Assembly (NCBI RefSeq): GCF_016921115.1 | Contig: NZ_JAFFZS010000009.1 | Location: 1-64,000, forward strand | Length of the DNA stretch: 64,000 bases | Reading direction: 5' to 3' | Source of the DNA: Streptomyces actuosus | GTDB taxonomy: Bacteria > Actinomycetota > Actinomycetes > Streptomycetales > Streptomycetaceae | The notes under the pieces: generated by a model | Database searches by the model: none | Seen by the model: only the letters and a program-made list of their open reading frames with translations | What the model was told of the DNA's origin: nothing | Part shown: one piece after another, positions 24,556 through 33,362 of the stretch | Numbering within the stretch: position 1 is the first letter of the stretch | Layout: every line of letters begins with the position of its first letter | Program-made: the position numbers and the translations under genes

Positions 24556-25715
24556 GCTGAGGTTGAAAGGGTGGGGTGACAGCGGGCGTTGGCGGTGCTA
24601 CATCCTCGTCATGAGGTATGCGGATGGTGGCGGTCTGACCGCTGCGGGGCGGGCGAGGCGTGAGGCGGTGCGTTTCGAGGCCGCGGAGATGTTCGGGCAG
24701 GGGATGCGGCCGCCGGAGGTGGCCCGCCGGTTACGGGTGTCACGGAAGTCGGCGTACGCCTGGCACGCTGTCTGGCGTGAGGGCGGCAGCATGGCCCTGG
24801 CTTCCAAGGGAGCCGGCGGCTTTCCGTGCCGGCTGGGCGATGTCCAGGCGGAGCGGTTGCAGGCCGAGCTGGAGGCGGGACCGGCTGCGCACGGCTGGAT
24901 CGAGGATCAGCGGTGGACCCTGGCGAGGGTCGCGGAGCTGATCCATCGCCTGTTCGGCTACCGGTACACCCCGCGCGGGGTGTCGTATCTGCTGCACCGG
25001 CTGGGCTGGTCACCGCAGGTCCCGGTGCACCGGGCGGTCGAGCGGGACGAGCAGGCCGTTGCCCGGTGGCGGACGGAGCAGTGGTCACGGGTAAGAGGGC
25101 GGCCCAGCTCCTGGGCGCGTGGATAGTTTTCGAGGACGAGGCCGGGCAGGATCTGAAGCCCGGCAAGGGCCCGGACCTGGTCGCGGCGGGGCCGGACGCC
25201 GCTGGTCAGGGTGACCGGGAAGGGATCGGGCCGGGTCTTGATGGCCGGGTTGGTCTGCGTCAGACCGGGCCGCGAGACCAGGCTGATCTACCGGACGCAG
25301 ACGTACCGGGGCCGTACCGGCGAGAAGAAGGGCTTCGGGCCCGTGAGTTCGCGGACCTGCTGACCTCCGCCCGCCGGCAGCTCGGCGGTGCCCCGCTGAT
25401 CGTGGTGTGGGACAACGCCAGCACCCACCACGCCAAGCCCTTACGGGAGTTCTGCAACCGCAACAGCGACTGGCTCACCATCGTCAAGCTCCCGCCCTAC
25501 GCACCCGACCTCAACCCCGTCGAAGGCGTATGGGCCCACCTGAAGAAGTCCCTGGCCAACCTCGCACCCCGCACGATCGACGACCTCACCCCGCTCGTGA
25601 AGAACCGCCTACGCGCCATCCAACGCCGACCGCAGATCCTCAACGGCTTCGTAGACGAGACCGGACTCGGACTGGAGCCCCCGTAGCCCCGTCACCCCAC
25701 CCTTTCAACCTCAGC
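24556..25715. mobile_element. IS630-family insertion sequence (about 1.16 kb, decayed)
   Basis: Perfect 25-bp terminal inverted repeats bound the element. The left copy at 24556-24580 begins GCTGAGGTTGAAAGG and the right copy is at 25691-25715. Length and content (one transposase, winged helix-turn-helix plus DDE) fit IS630. The expected TA target duplication is not seen. A CGTTGCC directly abuts the left end (24549-24555) and recurs five bases beyond the right end (25721-25727), so the exact borders are uncertain. The transposase is frameshifted, so the copy is probably dead. Confidence 0.85.
24611..25686 (+). pseudogene. Frameshifted IS630-family transposase
   Basis: ATG 24611 begins an N-terminal helix-turn-helix half (REAVRFEAAEMFGQG, EVARRLRVSRKSAYAWH, YTPRGVSYLLHRLGWSPQVP). 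The catalytic half follows in shifted frames. The first Asp is in VFEDEAGQ after a shift near 25090-25110. The middle strand (RTPLVRVTGKGSGRV, RLIYRTQTYRGRTGEKKG) is back in the original frame after a shift near 25171. The second Asp in IVVWDNAS and the Glu in NPVEGVW come after a third shift near 25340. The DDE residues survive, but three shifts exceed the single programmed shift some IS use, so it is treated as a pseudogene. Confidence 0.85.
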
Positions 25716-25739
25716 GTCACCGTTGCCGTCAAGAGACAT

Positions 25740-25773
25740 TTGGGCCCCTCCGAATTCTCCCGGAGGGGCCCAA
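25740..25773 (-). terminator. Terminator of the LamG-Rhs-immunity operon
   Basis: The 13-bp arms TTGGGCCCCTCCG (25740-25752) and CGGAGGGGCCCAA (25761-25773) with an 8-base loop, 28 bp beyond the immunity-gene stop on the minus strand and just outside the IS630 right end. Confidence 0.8.
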
Positions 25774-25801
25774 GTGTTGCGCTGGGGGAATATCTCAGGA
25801 G

Positions 25802-26206
25802 CTAACCACCTGAGGTCGCTCCATCGTTACTAGTTCGCCAGTCCCATGACGGATCTCGATGGAATCTCTCTAGGACCGCGTCATAGCTCAGAAGCTCGCC
25901 GTGATTCGTATCGAGAACTCCGCGAACCCCAGGAATTACCTCGATCAAAAGATCGCGGATGCACGGCATGCCAGGGTACTCGACCAGGACTGCATTGAAC
26001 TCACCGAGTTCCTCGCGAATCTCGGCAATCTCCTCCTCGTCAAACTCGCCGATAACGTCCCCGGAAACGTCCACCCCGAAGCGACACTCCCTCCAATCCA
26101 AATGATCGAAGATCGCACCTTCGCGATAAGAGCCGACTCCGCGCAGGCGAGCCACTAGCTCCTGGAGATCACTGGTCGGGCTGAGAAGCACGATGGTAGG
26201 ACGCAC
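25802..26206 (-). CDS. Putative immunity protein for the Rhs C-terminal toxin
   Basis: A 134-residue, strongly acidic protein starting at GTG 26206 after GGAAGGAG. It has no signal peptide or membrane helix, so it should act in the cytoplasm. Visible stretches are VLLSPTSDLQELVARLRG, EFDEEEIAEIREELGEF, AVLVEYPGMPCIRDLL and ERFHRDPSWDW. No family is recognised with confidence. The immunity role is inferred from position (51 bp after the toxin stop, same strand), small size, acidity and low GC (32 G/C in the 60 bases from 25861). A degenerate DUF-type bystander cannot be excluded. Confidence 0.65.
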   Translation of the reverse strand: MRPTIVLLSPTSDLQELVARLRGVGSYREGAIFDHLDWRECRFGVDVSGDVIGEFDEEEIAEIREELGEFNAVLVEYPGMPCIRDLLIEVIPGVRGVLDTNHGELLSYDAVLERFHRDPSWDWRTSNDGATSGG

Positions 26207-26256
26207 TGCGGCTCCTTCCTGTCAGCAACGCTGACCCACGTAGAGACCGTCGGGGG

Positions 26257-29200
26257 CTAGGGAGCCAGGACATCAAGTAGCAGGTTCTTGTCCCGTGTCA
26301 CCATGATGCCAGCCTGCTCCAGACTCTTAATCACACTTCCACGCCCCTGTGGAAGATAGACGATGACCGGATAGTCCGTCAGGCTTTGCGTATTTAGCGC
26401 CTGCTTGAGAGCACCCTTTCCTGAGCCACTCTTCACCTGCACCACCGCATTTCGGGTCACGATGTCGAAGTCCGTGAGCGCACTGCCGTCCGGCCCATTT
26501 ATTGTGACGCCTTCAGCTCGCACATGCCCGGGGTAGCGAGCATTGATGTCGTTGATGAGTTCCGGAACTAGCGGGTCATCGCCCTTGCCTGTGACATGAG
26601 TAGGGGCGCCTCCGCAATTGTGAACGAGAACCGGCGTGGCCCCCGCCAGCACATAGTACGCGTGGATGTCATCGATCGTCAGGTCATGTGTGCGCTGGCG
26701 TTTGGCGTAGTGACGGACTGCAGTGATCTGGACATACGTGCCGGCGTTAGTGCGGAGCATCTGGCCGACCTCGAGGTCACCAGCCTTGATCCACTTCTTC
26801 AGGTCGGGAACCCAGAACGGGTGCGTGTCCGTGGCGACGATGCTCGACTTCTTGCCACCTGGCGCTATGGAAATCTCAGTGAAGTCTTTGTCATCCTCGG
26901 TCGCGATGGTCTGGACAACGGTCTTCTTGGTCGTCACTCCCGTGACAGAATCGGTAGTAACAACGACATCGCCGACTACCACCTCTTCAATGGCCTTTTC
27001 CGTACCGTCACCCATAAGCACACCGGTTCCGGGAAGGAAACTGTGGCACTTAGCCAGAATCCCTGCCATTTTCGCAAGAGCCAAGTATTCCACAGCGCCA
27101 CTCGCCGCGCTCCAGACGGCGGCCACTCCCTGATCCTTGAGCTGGCCAGGAAGGCTGTGGTCGGCGTCGTCTGAGAGTGCGTTCTTCACGGCCGCGCCAG
27201 CTGCGCCCACAACAGCGCTACATCCCGTTGCCGCGTAGAAGCCGGCTCCTCCGGTGGCGAATCCTGCACTTGCCGCAGAGCCGTAGCAGGCCACACCAAC
27301 AACAGTCTCAGTAACCACTTGAGCAATCGTGCTGTGATCCGACAGCCAGTCTGTTGTTGCATCCCAGGCATTACCCAAGCCGCATATGCTGAGCCAGCCG
27401 CAGTCGCTGTCATCCTTGGCCGTACCACTGGAATCAGTGCTGACCGTGCCACAAGGGGCTACGCATCCCGTCCCGGGTGCAACTCCCTCATTGGGTCTTC
27501 CGTTTCCTTGGGAGCCGTCCGGCCGCTGAGGGCATCCGGCGGCAGAGTCTCCGTGGCCTCCACAGGCCAGGCCCATACCCGTGGGATCACTGTCGGTGAG
27601 CGGGTTTTGTGCGGCGTAGCTGTAGCCGTTCAGAGTCTGCGCCTTGTCGCTCTCCAGGAGCGGGTCGACGCTGATGAACTGGCCGATACCCGGGTCGTAT
27701 TCGCGGGCACCTATGTGAGTGAGTCCCGTGGTGACGTCTCGGGTTTTGCCGAGGAAGCCCTTGTCGTCGGGCCAGGGGCCGTAGAGGGGTGTTCCTCGGT
27801 CAGCGCCGAAGGGGGTGGTGTAGCGCTTGGTGTAGGTCTGGGCGGCGTCGGTGTTGATCGCCAGGGTGGCAGTACTGTGATGGTCACCGATGAGGAAGGT
27901 GGTCTTGGTGGTCCCGGACTCGTTGGAGCGCATGGCCACCGTGGTGCCACCTGTGGCGTAGCGGCGTTGGGCCCAGGTGGTGCCGTCGGTCCGGAGATGG
28001 AGTTCGGCGGTGCCGGCGTAGAGGACGCGTTCGCCGTTCTCGGTGGTGCGGATGAGCAGGCTGCCGTCCGCGTCGTAGAGGTAGTCGGTGGTGTTACTGC
28101 TCTCGGTGAGGTTGGCCAGTTTGCCCTCGGGTGACCAGGTCAGCGTTTGCGTGCCCGCCGGACCGGGGCGCTGGGTGGTGTTGCCGGTGGCGTCGTAGCC
28201 GTAGTTGTGTTCCGGGGTGGTGCAGTCGGCCTTGGTGGTGGTGCCGGTAAGGGTGTGAGGCTGGCTGCTGTTGGTGTAGCAATACGTAGTTGTGGTGTCA
28301 CCACTGCTGCTGTGTGCGGTTTCGGTGGTGCGCTGGCCTGCGGAAGTGTAGGTGTAGCTGGTCCAGTAGGGAGCCGGGCCGGACAGACCGGAGCTGCTGC
28401 GGGTGTCGGTGCAGTCTTGGGAGGCGGGGGTCCAGGCTTCGGCCAAGCGCTGGTAGCCGTCGTAGGCGAAGCACTGGGTGTCCGGCGAGCTCGCGCCGCC
28501 AGCGGTGGTGGTGTCGGCGATGGCCGTGACGTTGCCGGTCTGGTCGTAGCTGTAGTGGAGTTCCTGCAGTTTGTAGGCGTGCGTGTCGTCCGAGACCCGG
28601 CTTTGGGTCAGGCGGCCGGTGCCGGGTTCGAATTCGTTGTAGACGTAGCTGTCGTTGTTGTCGACACCCAGTGCGAGGAGTTGCGGCTGGGTCAGGGCCG
28701 AGTACGTCACGCCCTTCAAGTAGCCAGGGATCTCAGTGAGGTTGCCGAGGCCGTCGTAGCGGAAGTTGTTGGTCTCCGCCTGCAGGCCACCGAGGGCGGG
28801 CTCTGAGGTGTATTGAACGGTGCCGTCGGTGTTGTAGTGCGTCTCGTAGGCCAGAGTGGAGGATTCGCCCGCGCTCACAAAGGGCTCGCTGTCGGGCAGC
28901 TGGAGCTGGGTGGCGGTGGGCCGGCTCAGGGCGTCGTACGACGTGACGCTGTGGGTGTAGGCAGCGCCGGTCTTGCCTCCGACGTAGCGTGTGGAGGATG
29001 CGGGCAACCCCTTGAAGACGGTGTCGTATGTGAAGGCGGTGAGCTGATTGGCGTCCGTCTTGGAGCCCGCCCAGGTGCCGGTGGTGCGGCCGAGTTCGTC
29101 GTAGGCGGTGAGGATCGCGCTGCCACGAGCGTCAGTGGATTTGATGACCTGGTCGAGGCTGTTGTACTCGCTGGTCGTGGTGCCCTTGTCCGGGTCCACG

Positions 29201-32200
29201 GCGGTTGTCTGACGGCCAAACAGGTCGTACGTGTAGGACCAGGTGGTGGCGCCGTCCGGACCGGCGATGGACTTCTGCTTGCCGTCCACGGCGTAGCTGA
29301 AGGTGGTGGACGTGTGAGGGGTGCCGGGGCCGGTGCCGAAGTCGGCGTCGGCCGGGTTGGTGCCAGCATAGCTGCGGGTCTCGGTGGTCCGGCCGCGGAT
29401 ATCGGTGATGGTCCGCTGGGCGGAACCACCTTCGAGGGCGGTGGTGGCTGTGGAGTCACCGGTGTAGGTGGTGGTGGTGGACCACTTCTCGGTGCCGTAG
29501 ATGTACAGGCTGCTGGTGGTGGGCCTGCCTGCGCCGTCGTAGACGGTTTCGGTCAGCTGTGGAGCGCTGCCGAAGGAGGAGCGGGCGTACGTGCCGTTGG
29601 GAGTGCTGGTCGTGTCGAAGATGTCGGCGTAGGTCCGATAGACCAGGCCGCGCGTGTCGTAGCGCTTGTCGGTCAGCAGCCGACCGCCCTGCGGGGTGGG
29701 TGTCTGGGTCTGCAGGGGGCGCAGCAGCGCGTCGTAGAGGGCGTAGCTGGTGTTGTAGGTCTCGCCGTTGGTCAGCGTCGATGTGGACACCCAGGAAGCG
29801 CTGGTGTTGTCCAGGTGGTAGGCGAACTTCTTGTTCGGGCTCTGTGTGCCGGCGTTGCGGTTGGGCAGCCACACCCCCGTCGCACGGCCGAGCGCGTCGT
29901 AGGACTGCTCGGTCTTCTTGAGATTCAGGTCGTAGGTGCGCAAGGGGAGGCCGCGGCGAGGGTCAAGGAAGCTGGCCGTTCGGAAGCCCTTGGGGTCGGT
30001 GTTGATGGTTCTGGTCAGCGGACCGGCGTCGGCAGGGCTGTAGCTGGTCGCGGTGGTGTGGCCCGCGGTGTCGGTGACGGCCAACGGGCGGCCGAGGCCG
30101 TCGTATGTGGTGGTGGCCAGGGTCTGCCAGTCGGTCGGCAGCCGGTCACCGTTGGAGTCGGCGGTGGAGGCGTACCCGGTGGCCCGGCCCGTCCAGGTCG
30201 GTTCGCCCTTCGTCGGCTGCTGAACCGCAGACCAGCCGGTCGCACCAGCCTCGTCGTAGACAGTGGCCGTGTCGGACAGGACGTCGCCGCGAGTCGCCGT
30301 GTTGGTGGGCAGGCTCAGCGATGTGTCCGAGGTCGAACAGCTGCGGGCGACGGTGCGGGTGCGGGAGACGAGGTTGGTGATGCCAAGAGCGGCGTTGCGG
30401 GCGTACCAGGTGCGGGTGCAGCTCTCGTCGCCGCCCAGACCGCGCTGGCCGTAGTCGTCGGAGCTGGTGACCATGCCCAGGTCGTCGTAGTGGGCCTGGG
30501 TCTCGTGGGTGCGCCAGTTCGCCGATGCTGTCAGGTAGGTGCTGCGGTAGGTGGTGGTGCCGCGGACCCACTGGGCGACCTGGGTGGCGGCATCCGGGAC
30601 GGCCTGGCTCGCCGTCTGCCGATAGGCGTAGTTGTTGAAGACGCTGCCGATGGGCTGGCTGCCGTTGTAGGTGATCTGCTGCCGCAGCATTCCCTTGTAC
30701 CGGTCGCTGTCGGTCGCGATGGGGAAGTCGACGTCCGTGTCCAGGAGCGGGGCGACAGTGACGGCCTTGGTGGTGCCGTCCTTCTTCTTGTCGCCGTCCA
30801 TGCCCTGCAGGTACAGCGACACCGTCTTCGAGCGGGTCACACTCGTGGCACCGGTGTAGGCGGTGACCTTCTGGTAGCCACGCCAGTCCGACCAGGTCCG
30901 CTCGTCCTTCGGGGTGAACGGGTTGTCGCTGAAGTGCCACGCGGCGCCGGTGTAGGAGTAGGCGTGCTCGACGGCAGGGTTGTTCGCCGCCGGGTCGGAG
31001 ACGGTCACGCCCAGGACGCGGTACTTGTGGAACCAGTCGATCGAGGCTTCCGCGGCGCCGTTGATGTGCCAGTACTGCGGGTAGCAGGAACGGGTGTTGG
31101 TGTCTTCGGCCGCGCCGGAGAGTTCGCTTCGAACGCATTCCGGGGGCGAGAGGTTCACCGACGTGATCGCACCTGTCTCCGAGGTGATCGTGGAGATGCG
31201 GGGACGGGTCAGGGGCAGGATGTCGTCGGTGGCGTCGACACGGTTCGGCCGCATCTGGTAGGTGAAGGAGATCGGGTTGAGCGTGATGCTCGCGGCGCCC
31301 GCCTTGCCGGTCCGCGTCAGCGACTTCAGCGTCAGCACCTGGTCGGAACTGTCACCGATGTCGTTTCCGTCGAGGTACTCCTGAGCCAATGACCAGGAGT
31401 CGACCGGGTCGTAGGTTGCGGTGCCCGCGTTGTACGAATAGGTGTTGACGCCCGTCAGCCGCTTACGGGTGAAGAAGGACGGGCTGGTCGCGTTGCAGTC
31501 GGTGTCACCGCTGCTGCAGATCGCGTCGAAGGGCACGTCCGGCCAGTCGTCCGCCGTGTCCTTGGTCAGACTGGAGCAGTCCGACGCTGTGCACCGCTCC
31601 GCGTAACCGAAGGTGACCTTCGCATCCGGCTTGTCGGTGAACAGGGCTCCCTTGCGCAGGCCGTACTCGACCCGGTTGAGGTAGCCGCTCCGCGTGTAGA
31701 CGGTATTCGCCGTGGTTGCTTTGTTCTTCTTGTAGTAGTTCGTTTCCTTCGTGTACCAGTAGGTGGCCGCGTTGCCACGAAGGTCCTCGACATAGTCGAG
31801 GTTCCAGCGCCAGGCCTGGGTCAGCGAACGGTCCGCAAAGCTGCTTCCGCCCGAGTAGCCGGGCTCGCCGGAGTCATCGCCGAACACCGGAGCGGTCCAC
31901 ACCGAGTTGGTGCGCTGGGTGTCCGCACCGGCCAGCTTGTTCAGGCCGAAGACGTACTTGGTGCCGTCGCCGGTGACGACGGTCCAGTACTCGCCGTTGT
32001 CATCGCCGTTGTCCGCACCCGTCGAGTGCGTCACCTTGGAGGCGTCGTCGTCCTGCAGGTGCCACACCCCGGTCGAGTCGTCCTTGACCAGAGACGTGGA
32101 TCTGCCGTTGAGGACCAGGGTGGCGTTGTCGTACTTCCAGCACTGGTCGAAGACGTCTGCGTGGCCGTCGTCGTCGCAGGAGCCATAACTGCGCTCGACG

Positions 32201-33243
32201 TAGGAGTCGCTCAGCGTGAACCCCTCGCCGACCGACGTGCCCTGGTTGTTCGTCGTCGCGGTACGGCCGTCCACGCTGCCCGAGTCGTACGACAGGGTCA
32301 TCGTCGGGACCGGGCCGGCTGCTGCGGGCGGCAAGGTGAAGCCGTACGACCAGGTGAAGGAGCCGGAGTTGCCGCCCGCCGACCACGCCGAGGACTCGGA
32401 CAGTTCCGTCGCCGAGTAGTCACCGGCACCGTTGGGTGACTGGCCCGAGCCTGCCGAGGTGGCGGTGAGGGCGAGCACGGTTGCACCCGAGGAGGAGGCG
32501 GTGGCGGTGCGCATCAGCTGCGCGGAGACCCCGGTCGGCGACTGGGGCAGTCGCACGTCGGCGGAGACGGTCTGGCGGGCCGCATCGTTTGCGGAGGTCA
32601 GCGGCCGCTGCTTACGGCACTCCTCCTTCTGAGGAGTGGTCAGCGCGCAGGCGGGCAGTTCCACCAATCGCAGACGCTGCGCCCAGCCGCCGCCCACCGC
32701 GGAGGCGAAGCGACTGTAGTCGACTCTGACGCGGGCGGAGCCGGCACGCTCTGCCTCGGCCGTGAGCAGGACGCCGGTGATGCCGGCCTCCTGGGCGGCC
32801 TTCTGGTCGAGGACGGTCAGGTGGACGTCCCCACCGGGCAGGGCTGCCTTGCCGGACGGCCGGGTCACGGTGACCGGAAGCCCGCCCGGCGCGGACTCGG
32901 GGGCCGTGCCGTCGGTCAGGGCGACGGTCGCCTCGCCCTGCTTGGGCCAGGCATTCGTGCGTTCGCTCCGGGCTCGCCGAGCCTGGGCAGCGTTGGCCTT
33001 CTTGTCCTCGGCGACCTTCTGGCGGGCCTTCTTCGCACCGGGCGCATCGAAAGGCTTGACCTTGCTCGCACGTGAGGAGGGCACATCGGGACGGCCCAGG
33101 CCGGCGGGTCCGGCCGCCTGAGCCACCTGGGCCGCACCCAGGGGTACGACGAGCGCCAGGGTCAGCGACTGGGCCAGCAACCGACCCGTGCGGCGCCGTG
33201 TACGCCCTCTCCCTCTTCTTGAGGTGCCTATGCCAAATGCCAT
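26257..33243 (-). CDS. Rhs/YD-repeat polymorphic toxin with Hint domain and nuclease-like C-terminal tip
   Basis: A 2328-residue secreted protein from ATG 33243 (MAFGIGTSRRGRGRTRRR); a longer frame to 33417 lacks support. It has a signal peptide (LLAQSLTLALVVPLGAA), an N-terminal Streptomyces Rhs region (FTWSYGFTLPPAAAGPVPTM), about 1200 residues of YD repeats (YDGLGRPLAVTDTAGHTT, YDLFGRQTTAVDPDKGTT) and the Rhs core end (REYDPGIGQFISVDPLLES, NPLTDSDPTGMG). A hydrophobic linker follows, then a Hint domain (about 2063-2210; CHSFLPGTGVLMGDG to LVHNC). The last 117 residues resemble a PD-(D/E)xK nuclease (TDFDIVTRNAVVQVKSGSG). It is second in an operon between a LamG protein and a putative immunity gene. 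Confidence 0.92.
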   Translation of the reverse strand: MAFGIGTSRRGRGRTRRRTGRLLAQSLTLALVVPLGAAQVAQAAGPAGLGRPDVPSSRASKVKPFDAPGAKKARQKVAEDKKANAAQARRARSERTNAWPKQGEATVALTDGTAPESAPGGLPVTVTRPSGKAALPGGDVHLTVLDQKAAQEAGITGVLLTAEAERAGSARVRVDYSRFASAVGGGWAQRLRLVELPACALTTPQKEECRKQRPLTSANDAARQTVSADVRLPQSPTGVSAQLMRTATASSSGATVLALTATSAGSGQSPNGAGDYSATELSESSAWSAGGNSGSFTWSYGFTLPPAAAGPVPTMTLSYDSGSVDGRTATTNNQGTSVGEGFTLSDSYVERSYGSCDDDGHADVFDQCWKYDNATLVLNGRSTSLVKDDSTGVWHLQDDDASKVTHSTGADNGDDNGEYWTVVTGDGTKYVFGLNKLAGADTQRTNSVWTAPVFGDDSGEPGYSGGSSFADRSLTQAWRWNLDYVEDLRGNAATYWYTKETNYYKKNKATTANTVYTRSGYLNRVEYGLRKGALFTDKPDAKVTFGYAERCTASDCSSLTKDTADDWPDVPFDAICSSGDTDCNATSPSFFTRKRLTGVNTYSYNAGTATYDPVDSWSLAQEYLDGNDIGDSSDQVLTLKSLTRTGKAGAASITLNPISFTYQMRPNRVDATDDILPLTRPRISTITSETGAITSVNLSPPECVRSELSGAAEDTNTRSCYPQYWHINGAAEASIDWFHKYRVLGVTVSDPAANNPAVEHAYSYTGAAWHFSDNPFTPKDERTWSDWRGYQKVTAYTGATSVTRSKTVSLYLQGMDGDKKKDGTTKAVTVAPLLDTDVDFPIATDSDRYKGMLRQQITYNGSQPIGSVFNNYAYRQTASQAVPDAATQVAQWVRGTTTYRSTYLTASANWRTHETQAHYDDLGMVTSSDDYGQRGLGGDESCTRTWYARNAALGITNLVSRTRTVARSCSTSDTSLSLPTNTATRGDVLSDTATVYDEAGATGWSAVQQPTKGEPTWTGRATGYASTADSNGDRLPTDWQTLATTTYDGLGRPLAVTDTAGHTTATSYSPADAGPLTRTINTDPKGFRTASFLDPRRGLPLRTYDLNLKKTEQSYDALGRATGVWLPNRNAGTQSPNKKFAYHLDNTSASWVSTSTLTNGETYNTSYALYDALLRPLQTQTPTPQGGRLLTDKRYDTRGLVYRTYADIFDTTSTPNGTYARSSFGSAPQLTETVYDGAGRPTTSSLYIYGTEKWSTTTTYTGDSTATTALEGGSAQRTITDIRGRTTETRSYAGTNPADADFGTGPGTPHTSTTFSYAVDGKQKSIAGPDGATTWSYTYDLFGRQTTAVDPDKGTTTSEYNSLDQVIKSTDARGSAILTAYDELGRTTGTWAGSKTDANQLTAFTYDTVFKGLPASSTRYVGGKTGAAYTHSVTSYDALSRPTATQLQLPDSEPFVSAGESSTLAYETHYNTDGTVQYTSEPALGGLQAETNNFRYDGLGNLTEIPGYLKGVTYSALTQPQLLALGVDNNDSYVYNEFEPGTGRLTQSRVSDDTHAYKLQELHYSYDQTGNVTAIADTTTAGGASSPDTQCFAYDGYQRLAEAWTPASQDCTDTRSSSGLSGPAPYWTSYTYTSAGQRTTETAHSSSGDTTTTYCYTNSSQPHTLTGTTTKADCTTPEHNYGYDATGNTTQRPGPAGTQTLTWSPEGKLANLTESSNTTDYLYDADGSLLIRTTENGERVLYAGTAELHLRTDGTTWAQRRYATGGTTVAMRSNESGTTKTTFLIGDHHSTATLAINTDAAQTYTKRYTTPFGADRGTPLYGPWPDDKGFLGKTRDVTTGLTHIGAREYDPGIGQFISVDPLLESDKAQTLNGYSYAAQNPLTDSDPTGMGLACGGHGDSAAGCPQRPDGSQGNGRPNEGVAPGTGCVAPCGTVSTDSSGTAKDDSDCGWLSICGLGNAWDATTDWLSDHSTIAQVVTETVVGVACYGSAASAGFATGGAGFYAATGCSAVVGAAGAAVKNALSDDADHSLPGQLKDQGVAAVWSAASGAVEYLALAKMAGILAKCHSFLPGTGVLMGDGTEKAIEEVVVGDVVVTTDSVTGVTTKKTVVQTIATEDDKDFTEISIAPGGKKSSIVATDTHPFWVPDLKKWIKAGDLEVGQMLRTNAGTYVQITAVRHYAKRQRTHDLTIDDIHAYYVLAGATPVLVHNCGGAPTHVTGKGDDPLVPELINDINARYPGHVRAEGVTINGPDGSALTDFDIVTRNAVVQVKSGSGKGALKQALNTQSLTDYPVIVYLPQGRGSVIKSLEQAGIMVTRDKNLLLDVLAP

Positions 33244-33362
33244 GGTGTCCGTTCCACCCCGTCCGGAAAGCTTGATCCGTTTGCTGGTCGCGGGCCGCCT
33301 CGGCGGCCGCATCCGGTGGGTGGGGGCAGCCCATGCCGCGACCACCCCCACCCGTGACATGC

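Noticed and set aside
28813..31392. 859-residue plus-strand frame
   Set aside because: Exactly antisense to the Rhs YD-repeat region and Gly/Val-rich; shadow.
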